Assembly: GCA_019614645.1 (NCBI GenBank)
Contig: JABWDB010000002.1
Location: 18,327,501-18,391,500, forward strand
Length of the DNA: 64,000 bases
Direction: 5' to 3'
From: Stratiolaelaps scimitus
Lineage: Eukaryota; Arthropoda; Arachnida; Mesostigmata; Laelapidae
Of this stretch, positions 22,485 to 32,949 are shown in pieces (the stretch's first letter is position 1; every line of letters begins with the position of its first letter). A program made the translations under genes and the position numbers. The notes beneath the pieces are model-generated. The model was not told the origin of the DNA, ran no database searches, and saw only the letters and a list, made by a program, of their open reading frames with translations.

Positions 22485-22665
22485 CCTTAAACGTTTAACG
22501 TCCACGGTACAACTGCTTTCGGCATTGCTTCATAAGACGGACAACCCCTTTAAATGCAAGTGTGCAACGGTGGGGATCGAACTCGTGCCGAACCTACAAT
22601 TGTCTCTTCCGATTCCAAGGCGCACACGAATGCATCAGCGGGCCATAGGGCTCGACACAATTCTC
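22485..22665 (-). mobile_element. tRNA-derived SINE-like element, family 1, copy 2
   Basis: Read on the minus strand it has box B (GAGTTCGATCCCC, 22573-22584 with flanks) and the same upstream block as copy 1, CATTCGTGTGCGCCTTG (22616-22632). Downstream come the CCCCACCGTTGCACA block and CGTCTTATGAAGCAA (22525-22539). The tail goes on through GTTGTACCGTGG to GTTAAACGTTTAAGG (from about 22499 to 22485), which is longer and clearer than in copy 1. It also appears in the fragment at 1521-1578. Box A is degraded. I see no coding capacity. Confidence 0.75.
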
Positions 22666-23812
22666 TGATACACTCTCGCTGTAGATCGTTCGGTGTACGC
22701 GTGATTCATTCAGCGGTTTCGCAATGAGAAGACGACAGCGTTTCATGCATGTGCGAACTAATTGATGGGTATAGTTAATGAGTGATTGGAGTGATGAATC
22801 GTGATTTGATTTGCTCACCCAACAAAATGCATTAAAATCATATAGGCATGTGAGATGTGTAATCACCCCTTGTGCGTCCCGTATGCGATCAAACACACAG
22901 TTGATTTAAAAACGAATCAAGTAATCGTAGAGTCGCCACCAACATGAATCACATTAGTAAAATAGAGCATGAACGTATTTCACAGAAATGGATGTTCATT
23001 ACTACGACTACTGCTGCTTCTACTACTACTGCAACAGCTCAGGTAGTTCCGAGCCCCCTTGGCAATGTTCTCTCCCATGAGCGTTTTCTGTTATTAGCAT
23101 AGTAGCTTGTAGCTGCCCTCTCTCCTTGTGAAGGCCGATCAGACAGCCACGAGCCGTTACTATGTAAGAACACTGATCATATACAACGGGTGACGGTTTG
23201 GCGCGACAGATGCCGACCGCGCCGACTGATCTACACAGACATGCTTATAAAGGTAACAGAATCATATAATCGCATGCGGATAAACGGACATCAGTTCCTC
23301 GGAAGCAAACATTTCAACAGGTGATTTGTTTTCCTGTATAACAATGCCTTCTCCGGTCGGGTTGACTTCCTCATCTTTTCATCAGATCGGAGGATGGCGA
23401 TCTCGCCATCGTTGAAATCCACGACTGCTACTTCAACGGTTTCTAGAGCCAGCCGCTAGCTTTTCCACCGTTCCGGCCGTGGTCCATGCTAACTGTGCCG
23501 GTTGTATTAAGTCGATTGGTCGCCGTCACCGCCGCCGCCGTCATCGTTGTTATGTAGAAGAATACTGTCTTTTCTGCCCATGGCTTCTTCTTTTGGAGTT
23601 GCAGACAGCGCTGGGGCCTGCTACCGCCAGACCAACGGGCTCGACGCTATAACACCCGTTTTCAAAGCGATACCGTCGCCACCATTACTCCCACCACAAC
23701 AACCACTACTACAACAACTGCGTCTACTACCATCATGACAACCAGTACGTCCACCACCTCTACGCCACAATGTATAATGTTTTTGTTGCTACTTTCTCTC
23801 AGACCGATATAT

Positions 23813-24040
23813 TCACACATGAGCATATATCAGTGAATACCAACGAATGGACAGCAGCCCGGCAACCGTAGCGGCGTGATCGACAGTCTCGATCGCAGCA
23901 GGCGGTGGCAGCAGCAGCAGCAGCATCAGCACGAGAGCATCGCCGAAACGAAGAATCGAGGAGAATGCAATGGGTGGAGAAGGGGGGCGAGGTAGACAGA
24001 ACAAAAAGACAAAGAACGCGACAGTTGTAACTCTGGCCAT
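23813..24040 (-). CDS. Candidate short ORF with signal-peptide-like start
   Basis: A minus-strand ATG at 24040 sits in a strong context (AAAATGG). It opens a 75-codon frame beginning MARVTTVAFFVFLFCLPRPP, which looks like a signal peptide. A Leu run encoded by CTG repeats (around 23905-23925) follows. The frame closes at 23813. It could be a first coding exon or a short secreted peptide. I recognise no mature domain, and half the length is repeat-encoded. Confidence 0.18.
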   Translation of the reverse strand: MARVTTVAFFVFLFCLPRPPSPPIAFSSILRFGDALVLMLLLLLPPPAAIETVDHAATVAGLLSIRWYSLIYAHV

Positions 24041-24300
24041 TTTGCTAACCTCTACAGGGGCGACGGCCTGCCTCGACTGCCTATGTACTCCCTACTCTTG
24101 GCAATGACGGCCGAGGCGCTGGGCGGTGAAAATCTTGGCCTCGGCGGCGGCAGCTCTGTCGTTCTCGACCGCGGCCCCATGGCGGAGAGGACTTCCAGCG
24201 GAGGACTTCTAGGTCGCGGCTGCCCCGCATGGACACTGTGCAGAACTCCCGCGTGCGGCTCGTGTTTGGCTGGCTGGTTTCAACTCTTTTCTTTCTGTGC

Positions 24301-24344
24301 ACTCTCTCTCTCTCGCTATCTCTCTAGCTCTCTCTCTAGCTCTG
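24301..24344. repeat. Interrupted (CT)n cluster
   Basis: Four CT blocks separated by GCTAT or AGCT. Confidence 0.88.
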
Positions 24345-24810
24345 CAGTAACTGTCGAGAGGAAAATCGAAGGAGAAATACTGTGCAGCGCGTCTATGCAG
24401 CACAGCAGCACTCGTGGCCACACACGCCAGCACAGTCACAGCGACTACTACCAGCGGAGGAGTAAGCGGCATCGATTGCTGCTACTGCTGTTGCTGCTGA
24501 ACCAGTTCCTGGGTTCTTCTCTCCTCTGAATCTTGCCATGCGTAGATCTCTCTCTCTCTGTCCTTCTTTTTCTGCCTCTCTGGCGTACTCTCATCGGTTC
24601 GCATTCATTCTTCTTCTTTTCTAGCTGCGAATCCGCAACGGGATCGAGAGAGACAGACCATGAGACGGCGAGAGACTCTGACGAGATCGGATCACTCGGC
24701 GCGGTCACAGCGAGCGCGCGAACTCTCGACTGCCTCAGCCTCATGTGCTACCGGCCCCGGTCGCCTCTGCTGCCGTCGTCGCAGCCATTTGAACTGACTG
24801 AAAGTGGCAG

Positions 24811-24886
24811 AGCGAGAGAGAGATAGAGAGAGAGAGAACGCGGAGGAGAGATAGATACAGATAGTGAGATAGAAAGAGAGAGATTG
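24811..24886. repeat. Degenerate (GA)n cluster
   Basis: Several GAGAGA blocks interspersed with GATA over about 75 bases. It is purine-rich throughout. Confidence 0.88.
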
Positions 24887-25179
24887 TGCTTCTAGCGGTT
24901 CCCTTCGCGCACTGCTGTTACTGCTGCGGTGGACACCGGCTTTGTGTGTTTATCTCCTCTTTCCGTCTGCTTTTTGCTTCTTCATTTTCCCCATCTCTCT
25001 GCTACTGTCCTTCACTTCTATATATAGAAAACGAGCGCGATTGCTGGACCGCTTGACTATTGCTGTCAATGCTACCTGCGCTATTTCTGTAGCCCGACGG
25101 GGCACAGCAGGGAACAGAGCAGTGTCGAATTATCCACGTACGCATACCTATAGACGTTTGGAGCCGATGCGAATTAACT

Positions 25180-27200
25180 GATGCAGTGTTTTTAGGGTTT
25201 GGTTGCTTTTTTTTTGTTTGGATTTACTACTTGTCCATCGTTATTGCTTGATCGGAAATATGCAGCCAGGTGAGAATACCCCGTAGAGGCTATTGTTCAG
25301 CCCGAACACGGGTTGCGGGTGACCGCCGAAGGTGATCGAAAGGTCAGCGTTTTTGAGGAACGTTCGAGGCCTGCAAAAATACCTTGCTTTCAGTTTCCTT
25401 GGAAAAAAGGAACAGGATGACTATTGCTCGTCCTAAAAGGTTCTTAAAATCAAGGACAATCCTTCTACACATATATATAAAATTCAGGATAGTAGTTCCC
25501 TTTTCTCCTGGCAGGTCTCATTCGATTATGTGCAACACATGAAACGAATACTCTTAACGAACTGCAGGGTATATTTAAGAACCCAATCGTATATAATTCC
25601 ATCGGGGTAAAATGCTATGGGCGCTATAGTTTAGAAGCGTTCGGTTCACGGTGACTGTCTCGATACCATCCTTATACCACAGACGATCGCTAGCCTTGCG
25701 GGTCCCAGTCGTGCATTTTGTGTCAGGTTGAATGATTCCATTTAGAGAGAAAACTATTGACGACCTAGCCTTAATACACTGTCCCCAACTCTGTCACCAA
25801 TTCTTCTATATATCGAGATACACAATAAATATGAAATAAACTCGAATACTTATTTTAGCCCTAACTATTGATAATTCCCGTTGGTCCAGTTCAATCAACG
25901 TTTCAAATATTTGAAGCGATGCGCGTCCACTCATTGCTACAGCAAGCAATATATTCGTTTTTATTACAGCCATTATTCCAAAATATTCCTGGAGTCCGTA
26001 CGATTGCGGCCGCAACGGAAGTGGGTTTTTTTATAACACTTATGTTCTCGGTATGTCACAGAAATTAGCCCGAATGCGCCGGAGTGCGTACATGTTCGAC
26101 GTTCTAGCAAAGCTCGTTGTTTGAGTGAGAGATACTCTTTTGAGGCTTTATTCGCCGCCTTTTCTTGCTGGTGGGTCCTTCATCGTCCGCGTATGAGGGC
26201 AGCAGCGATCCTTGGCAACGATAAAAGCAGGTCCCACTAACTAACCAAGCAACCACTGTACGTGCAATGTGCACGCTTTCTCAGATTTGCTGATCAGATT
26301 TGATCCGTCGGCCCATGACATTCCTTTGACTGCGAACAGCTATTCCTTGGTCAGCGGCTCGTAGCTGCGCTACGGCCGCAAGGTTACGTTGGGCGTTCGA
26401 TTTCGTTACCGATCCTTACTGCGGTGTCACTTCGCCACTTGCGTCGATCACCACAGATCAATCAAACTGGTCGGCGGGAATGACGGACGACCGGCTAAGG
26501 ATCCAGATCGCTGCTGTCATCCGATATGGACCATCATCAAACCGGTAACAGCGCCAATGAACAGAGGCAAGCCGGAAGTGTCTGTGGGGTCAGAAGAGTT
26601 TTGTATCCGTGTATTATACACCGGGCTATGATCCCCATGTATACGACGTTAGGAACCGCTGTATATCGGCTGTATATATATTGCCGGCTAAGTGACTGGC
26701 GGTAGAAAGTCACTTGAAGGCAGCGGGTTCGGGCCCCGTGAAGTGGCGTGACGCGACTTCGTTGTAGATTTAACAGAGAGCCACGTCGATACCAAACTGA
26801 ACACTATTACAAGTAGCATTTCATAACGTGAAACGATGCACGTTCGTGGTAGTCGAAGTACTACGAGCGTTTCATCGGACAGTTGAATAGAATAATAGCA
26901 TATACCAGTACAGACGTATGTTGATCAGCTTCGAATGCCATATGGATTCACAGCGTGAGACAAACACGTCCATGCGAAATTGCTTTACTAACCAGATGGA
27001 AGGATAAATCTGCGAAACTGCTACGGCGTATTTCGGTCAAAATTTAAAATTTCGAGCTAGGTATCTAAGAACTACGTATAAAGATAGATATACATTTTTT
27101 CTTGGTTCGTCATTACATTCTGTAAAAAAATATTGTATAACAGCTGAACCGTTTCTTTCTATATCTAGTTCGTCTGTCAGATTCAACTGCCAAGTCTAAG
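25180..27200. other. Low-repeat spacer
   Basis: No microsatellite of note. A small 14-bp palindrome (TTCTATATATAGAA) lies just before it at 25017-25030, and a tRNA-like fragment lies at 26685-26740. The 80-codon frame at 26389-26631 is repeat-free but unremarkable and starts with TTG. I do not call it. Confidence 0.5.
26685..26740 (+). mobile_element. Possible tRNA-derived fragment
   Basis: GGTTCGGGCCC (26726-26736) differs from the box-B consensus mainly at one central position and is flanked by a partial T-stem. Upstream, AAGTGACT (26690-26697) and AGTCACTT (26708-26715) are exact inverted repeats that could form a stem. No relative in the window shares the flanks. Confidence 0.25.
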
Positions 27201-28900
27201 GACATCTACCGGTTGTTATAATATTTGCCATTGGCTAAAGGAGCTGAGGTGTGCGCTGCTGTGCGTGCATGTATATGCCGCCCATCATCAGTATTCCAGG
27301 CTGGCTCCCGCTGCAATGGAACGGCCAAATGCGACGCAGCCAGCGAGACCCGCAGAGAGAGAGAAAGAAGAGAAAGGAACAGCAAGCAACGGAGAGCGTT
27401 AAGGATCCTTGGGATCGTCACGAAGACAGAGAAAGCCATCAGAGAACGTGCTTCGGCCTCCTCGTCCTTCGGCAGCCGTCTGCTCCCTGGCTCGCCGTGT
27501 TCTCCGCTCGAATCGCTTGCTCACCCCTTGCAGCTACTCAACCCCGAGCCCACGACGCTGTTTCTACAGCTTGTTCTGCTTTTGCTCTACGCATCTGGCT
27601 GCCTGCGCTTTGTGGTTTCTCGCCACCTCCGCAGTGTTCCGGGATGGCCCCGGATCTTTATCTCTCTGCATCTGCCCGCCATTTCTCTCTCTCTCTCTCT
27701 CTCTCGCTTTCGGCTACTGGTGGTGACAACGAAGGAAACGGCTGACTCGTCGCCACCACCACAAGGAAGCACATATATCCCACTTCCCCCCCCCGCCCCG
27801 TCTATCCCACTCTGTGGCTTCACTTCTCTCTGGCGCCGCTTCCCCGGCCCTTTCACCGCTCAACCCGGCCGTCGTCGTCGTCGTTTGGTTTTCAGCAGCG
27901 TCTGAGGATCGCCGTTAGCGATTGCGGATGCCGCATCACCGCCATCACCCGTATCACCAGCCAGCACCGGCAGCGTCACCGCCGCTATCCAGACTCCAAC
28001 CGCGTTTCTATGACCCTCCCACCCGGCACCGATCAAGCTCTTGTACTTTCCCCCTGACCAACATACCCTATCATCCGCCCCACGCAGGAATGGCTGGATC
28101 ACGGCGGTCGAACGCTCACGTCTGTAACGAGTTTTATGGTACACGAAACGGAAGATGGGTCTGATAGGTCAGATAGCAACGATTGACGAATAAGGAAGAC
28201 CAATAGGGTTGGAACAGAGAGAACGAGAGATCGCTGACCGAGGATGAGAGGTGCGTGAGGAGTGATAAACATTTTCTCTCTACGAGCTACTAGTAACGGC
28301 TAGCCTCGTCTGCCGAGCCACCCACCAGCAGTGGCCCCCATACTTGGTCCTTGTAGCTGTTCCTCTGATGGTTCGATGTGGTCACGCTCGGTTCCGCCAT
28401 CGCAAGGCGTCCTATTATTGTCGGCAATACAGCCCGAACGAAGGGAGAGATACAGGCTAAACGGACGACCGAGGAGCCGACAAGCATCAAAACCTGAACA
28501 GCGAGAGGACAGACGTCTAATCGAAGGCAATACCATCAAACGGGCCGGCCCCTTCAACGGCGATACGGAATGCGCTACCCGAACGATATGTGTAGAATGT
28601 CCAATGGCAGATACTGACAGTGCTACATAGGAGTAGTCCACGTAGAGGTTTATGAGGGATTCGGCTTCGTGCCGAATCGTGCCCAGCCGTGTGCTAGAAC
28701 CGTGTGCCTCGTCTGCTGGCCCATCCGTATGCACGGCGGCACCCTTCACTATATCTGTCTGTGTGTATCTATCTAGTTATGCGCAGGTCATGGTCTATCA
28801 TTTTGCATTCGTATGTATGAACTCTACGGCAATCGTCTTCTCGAGCATCAATATGAAAGCAAAGCATACACCGCTCCATTGCGAGCTCGTGTGACGCGAC
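27200..28900. other. GC-rich island with a 226-codon open frame
   Basis: A Ser/Leu/Pro/Arg-rich plus-strand frame runs 27225-27905 through a CT microsatellite (27684-27705) and a GTC run. Frames 27251-27745 and 27409-27726 are open on the same strand in other phases. The length therefore reflects few stops rather than selection. From 28150 to 28900 I see nothing recognisable. Confidence 0.5.
27684..27705. repeat. (TC)n microsatellite
   Basis: Uninterrupted TC run of about 22 bases. Confidence 0.92.
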
Positions 28901-28931
28901 GCCATGCCATAATCCAGCGAGGTAACGCAAG

Positions 28932-29177
28932 CTAAATGTTTACCATAAACGAATACGGGGAGTAACTGTTTCGGCGAAGATCCTTGCCGCAATCGATCCG
29001 TGCGCACGCCATAGGGGGTTGCACTTCGTCGGGCGAGTTCAAGGCCCTCAGCAAAGACTGTCGTCGTTGACGCGCAATAGGGTTGACATCTGCTCCGCAC
29101 CTATCGGCTCTAACGATATGCAATTCCTGTTGTGGCGGATCCGTCACGGTTGGCGTTGCGTCTCGGAGCTTCTTCAA
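28932..29177 (-). CDS. Candidate open segment, 81 codons, product unknown
   Basis: A repeat-free minus-strand frame. By hand count GC is about 58% at third, 58% at first and 47% at second positions, which is mildly coding-like. The residues are polar and mixed (PQQELHIVRADRCGADVNP...). The first codon offered is TTG at 29177, and the only in-frame ATGs lie further in, so if real it is an internal exon. I see no strong splice sites and no known domain. Confidence 0.15.
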   Translation of the reverse strand: MKKLRDATPTVTDPPQQELHIVRADRCGADVNPIARQRRQSLLRALNSPDEVQPPMACARIDCGKDLRRNSYSPYSFMVNI

Positions 29178-29346
29178 CGTTTACTTATGATCTAGCGAGG
29201 AACAATTTCCAATGCGACGTCCGAAATCGTCGCACTCTGCACTAAAGTCGATGAATCAAGTCATATAAATTTTACTACATGCACCCAACTTGATGTGTAG
29301 CAACGATGAATAGGTAGGCTGTCTTCGTAGAGGGATCTCGATCTAT

Positions 29347-29387
29347 CTCTCTCTCACACACACACACACACTCTTTCTTTCTCTCTA
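29347..29387. repeat. Compound (CT)n(CA)n(CTTT)n microsatellite
   Basis: CT run, then nine CA units, then CTTT-like units. Confidence 0.9.
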
Positions 29388-32012
29388 CCCTTGTCGCTCT
29401 CGCCGATGACAAAGAGTCGGTGAGGATGACAGTTCAAACGAGTTGCAAACTGGCGCTGCTATTGCTGAGAAGTGTCTTTAGAACAGTGTCTTTCAAACAT
29501 ATTCTCGATGTCTCTGAATTAACATGAACAGAACAGAGTAAGAAGGGGTGAACATGGCAATATAAGAATAGCCAGTCTTAGCATAATACCACACGTTGCC
29601 GGTCAGATTTAAAGTACTGAAGATCGTTTAAATTTCAGGACAAGGTGCAAATTGGTCGTTGAGCGTTTACTCTAGAAAGTAAACAGTCGACTTTCTATTA
29701 TAAAAGTAATCAAGAACCACGTTTTTCACGGTTCACTATATTGACACCTTAATCACGTGCCGAGAACCCTACTCTTGAGCAGCGTAGATCCGCCACATTC
29801 GTGAGGTTCATTTGCCACGACCTTTGAACGTCACTTGGGGATCGCGACGCTTGCGTCTGCGCCTAATGGCATAGTGCTCATGTGCATGATGAGTTTGTAT
29901 ATCCGCATGTATAACATATGCTCAAGGCTCAGAAGCATTTCATTTTGATCGTTGACCGTGGCTCAATGGACTTCATCGCCTAGAAGATTACTGTGTAACG
30001 AAGATATGCAAAAGAGCCCAAATTTCACTCGAAGCCTATTGATACTATTGACTACACTTAGGTTACCTATTCCAGGAGTAGAATAACAAAAACGCTAGGC
30101 GATAGTTCACGCCTTTCTGAAGCCGGAGAGCCCTTTTGAGCGGAGCGATCACTGCACAAGCCAATCGCTGTAAGCTAATGCATTCCCATCAGCAATATTT
30201 CGTTCTCGTTATATTTCCTATTGGGCGGCTATTTACCAACATTGTATTGTGTTGCATAGTCACAATGCTGTTTCATGCCATATGCCGATGTAATGTTTCA
30301 TTCTTTGAAATCTTTTGTAGATAAGATTCCCGTATATAATATGATAATCTGAGCGCGTGCACGAAAGATGACGCGTCTAGTCCAGTCTACAAATCAGCTT
30401 TCCTCGAAGAGGTTACTCTCGCTTGTCAACACCATATTTAGAATTTTCTCTTGATGAGCCCCTGCTAAATTGTTGTTTTCGTGTATGATAATCCCCTCAA
30501 TATTGCTACTACGACCCTAGCGAATACGAGATATAATTATATAGATGCTTATTTTGCGTTCTGATTGTTCAGACATCAACCAGCCTAAGGACAGAGCTCG
30601 TATTAAGAAACGTTTTTCTGTATTAGAACACAGTCGTTCGTCTTCACAATGTAATAGCCCTTGGGGCAACTGCCATGCTGAGATATAATTCTTCTGTATT
30701 CGATTGCTGACTCTCCAGGCTCTTGTAGAGATTGGTCCACACCGCTGCAGCGGAACTGAGCAATGAAGAACCGAAACTCCTCTGATTCTCGATACTGTCT
30801 TACAAACTACAATTATATATATATATATATGAAGAACATATGTGCCGTCACAGAATATAGCGAAGATAATTCAAAACCAGGTGCTGCACCGCGTTTTGTC
30901 ACCGTCGCGGCGTCGTTTAGGGCAGTCAAACTGCGCTGCATAGTCAGTCAATGAGTTCGTCACTTGAACAGATGGCCCGGGCCCTGCTTGGGGCCGGCGC
31001 TAGTCGTTTCGTGGCAGGCGCCCATCGCAGCTACAGATCAGAGACGATGCGGCCATCCAACTACATTCGCTGCCACCAGCCAGCACCGCGTCTCGCGATG
31101 GCGACGGCCTGCTGGAGCGCCAAAGGCCTGTTCCATGAAGGTCACGGACAGTACTCTAGTTGTAGTGGAAGTGTTGTATTGGACCGGCTCGAGCGAGCGG
31201 GCGCTTCTGCAGAGGGCTAGCGGCAGAGGCTGCGCCTGCTCAGGGTTAAGGTCCGGACTCAAGGGCAACCCTCTTTACCGCTTCGGGAAGTTTCCGTTGT
31301 GCGTTCGTCACCCACAGAATCGTCGTTTTCATCGTCGTCTAATTGCGAGAGAGAGACAGAGATCCGCAAACACACGCACGCATCGAGAGACAAACATCCT
31401 ATTATCGTATATAGTATATATAGATCGTACGAAATGGCAGACAGACAGACAAACACCGAGAGAAAAACGCAAGAGTGGGAAAAACTAGCGTCAGCACTCG
31501 CGCGAATAAGAGGACCCATGCGACATTGAGACAGGCTCGCCTCGGAAATCGCCCTAATCTACATCTAGGTAGAAACAAGCGAAGTGTTGTTATTCTTGGC
31601 TCCATAGCAGGTAACAAATGCGCTTATTTTCTAGATGTAGCCCTTAATCACTTGATGCATGCATCATTTATGCATCTATGTGGGATTGTGTTCCGGCGTT
31701 TATTTATCTATGAGGAATGAGTTTATTATTATTATTATCGGTCATCCTATTACGGATAACAGCTGTTGTACAGCAGCCAGTGTGAGAGATAGAGAGGAAT
31801 ATTATCGTCGTCATTACACTTACTGTTATTGCCGTCGGATACGATTGTGAAGAAGACTACGAGTCAATGTAAATAAGTGTGCGGAGATTGGGTCTGTTGG
31901 CCGGAGAGAAATCACAAGGTTATGTCACACGCACTACGTCATAAGGAGATGATGCAACCTCTGCCGCTAACGACTGTAATGATGAAGTTTCAGTGACGAT
32001 AGTGGTACTGAT

Positions 32013-32032
32013 GATAATAATAATAATAATAA
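32013..32032. repeat. (AAT)n microsatellite
   Basis: About six to seven ATA units. Confidence 0.9.
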
Positions 32033-32177
32033 CAAGTTAAATTGCCTGCCTTAGATTAGGGGAGTGGGGGTAGCGAGGGGAAATTTAGCCGCGTAAAGAG
32101 CCAGGGAAACTTTTTCTCAACTGAGGTGCGGCATCTGATCTCGCAAGGGAACCAGACCCACGATCTATGTCAGGCGA

Positions 32178-32210
32178 ATTTTTTACTATTGAATTTCCAT
32201 AGTAAAAAAT
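32178..32210. repeat. Perfect 12-bp inverted repeat, 9-nt loop
   Basis: ATTTTTTACTAT (32178-32189) is exactly complementary to ATAGTAAAAAAT (32199-32210). The T-rich left arm and A-rich right arm would form a stable AT hairpin. Confidence 0.9.
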
Positions 32211-32266
32211 CGATGTTATTTATAGAGTATATAACAAAAAAACACAATACGCGATTCGAGCAAGGG

Positions 32267-32286
32267 ATATATATATATATATATAT
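32267..32286. repeat. (AT)n microsatellite
   Basis: Ten AT units. Confidence 0.92.
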
Positions 32287-32696
32287 GGATACAGCTTAGT
32301 AAATGATTATAAATGATTACGTAGGCTGCGTTGATGAAAATGCCAAGTCATTCCTAGAATTACTGGTTTCTTCTCTCTATCTACCTTGGTGTCAGCCTTC
32401 TCTTCTTCGCTCAACCACAATCACCACAGTGGTCCAAGTCGATTAGTTCAACAACGTCCAATATACGAATGGTTATATTCTATAGCCCCTACGGAGGGGT
32501 TAAGAGTACTTTCACCATCCGGCAGTGAGTGGTGGATTGGCTGCCCTGCGAATGCTGGGAGCTCACCCGGCATCGACGAGCCCAGTTAGACAACAGCCAA
32601 TAGAATACGATCCACTCCGCGGGGGTGAATAGGACTACGGACGATACCATTGGGACAGATGAGCTCATGTCTGCGTGTCAGAGGCTCGTCGGGCAA

Positions 32697-32894
32697 ATGC
32701 ATCCCCGTAGGGTCTTCGTTTTTCTTGTTATCGTCGTTGTCGTCGTCGCTGCCGCCGCCGCAGATGTGTCAGGAAATCAACATCTTGACTGCGGCGGAGG
32801 CCTCAGCATCTTCCTCCTATTAGTTGCTGCTGCTGCTGCTGAGGCCGAGAAGCGTCGATTTCGAGTTTGTTCACGGATTGGGTTCCTGTTGTAG
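32697..32894 (+). CDS. Candidate short ORF with signal-peptide-like start
   Basis: An ATG at 32697 (A at -3) opens a 65-codon frame. It starts MHPRR, then a long hydrophobic run of Val and Ala, then ADVSGNQHLDCGGG. That is the basic-hydrophobic-small-residue layout of a secretory signal with a plausible cleavage after the Ala run. A second hydrophobic stretch (LLLVAAAAA) comes from CTG repeats before a Lys/Arg-rich end. The frame is already open upstream to about 32625. GTC/GCC and GCT repeats encode both hydrophobic runs, so the resemblance may be accidental. Confidence 0.2.
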   Translation: MHPRRVFVFLVIVVVVVAAAAADVSGNQHLDCGGGLSIFLLLVAAAAAEAEKRRFRVCSRIGFLL

Positions 32895-32936
32895 TCGGAA
32901 TCACGTTACATTGGTCCATCGACGACCGACCAACCA

Positions 32937-32949
32937 CCCCCCCCCCCCC
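32937..32949. repeat. Poly-C tract, 13 bases
   Basis: Thirteen C in a row followed by GCACGG. It is the longest mononucleotide C run in the window. Confidence 0.9.

Larger units (their letters stand above)
20440..23500. other. Mixed stretch with tRNA-like heads and SINE family 1 copy 2
   Basis: Contains a (TTA)n run inside a short ATG-started frame (20745-20963), a tRNA-like head at 20950-21010, (CT)n at 21271-21290, CTG/CCG repeats at 21872-21897, (GA)n at 22402-22419 and the minus-strand SINE-like copy. I see nothing recognisable in 22700-23500. Confidence 0.5.
23500..25180. other. GC-rich island with CT/GA clusters
   Basis: Holds GCC repeats near 23526-23542, ACC/ACT repeats 23678-23760, CAG runs 23905-23925, CT clusters 24301-24344 and 24548-24560, CTG runs 24478-24500 and a long degenerate GA cluster 24811-24886. 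The density of GAGAG words on both strands is notable. Confidence 0.5.
28900..30950. other. Low-repeat spacer
   Basis: Apart from the candidate segment at 28932-29177 and a CT/CA compound microsatellite at 29347-29387, I see nothing recognisable up to 30950. Confidence 0.5.

Noticed and set aside
27225..27905. 226-codon plus-strand frame
   Set aside because: Two other plus frames are open over most of it, it reads through a CT microsatellite, and the peptide is low-complexity Ser/Leu/Pro/Arg.
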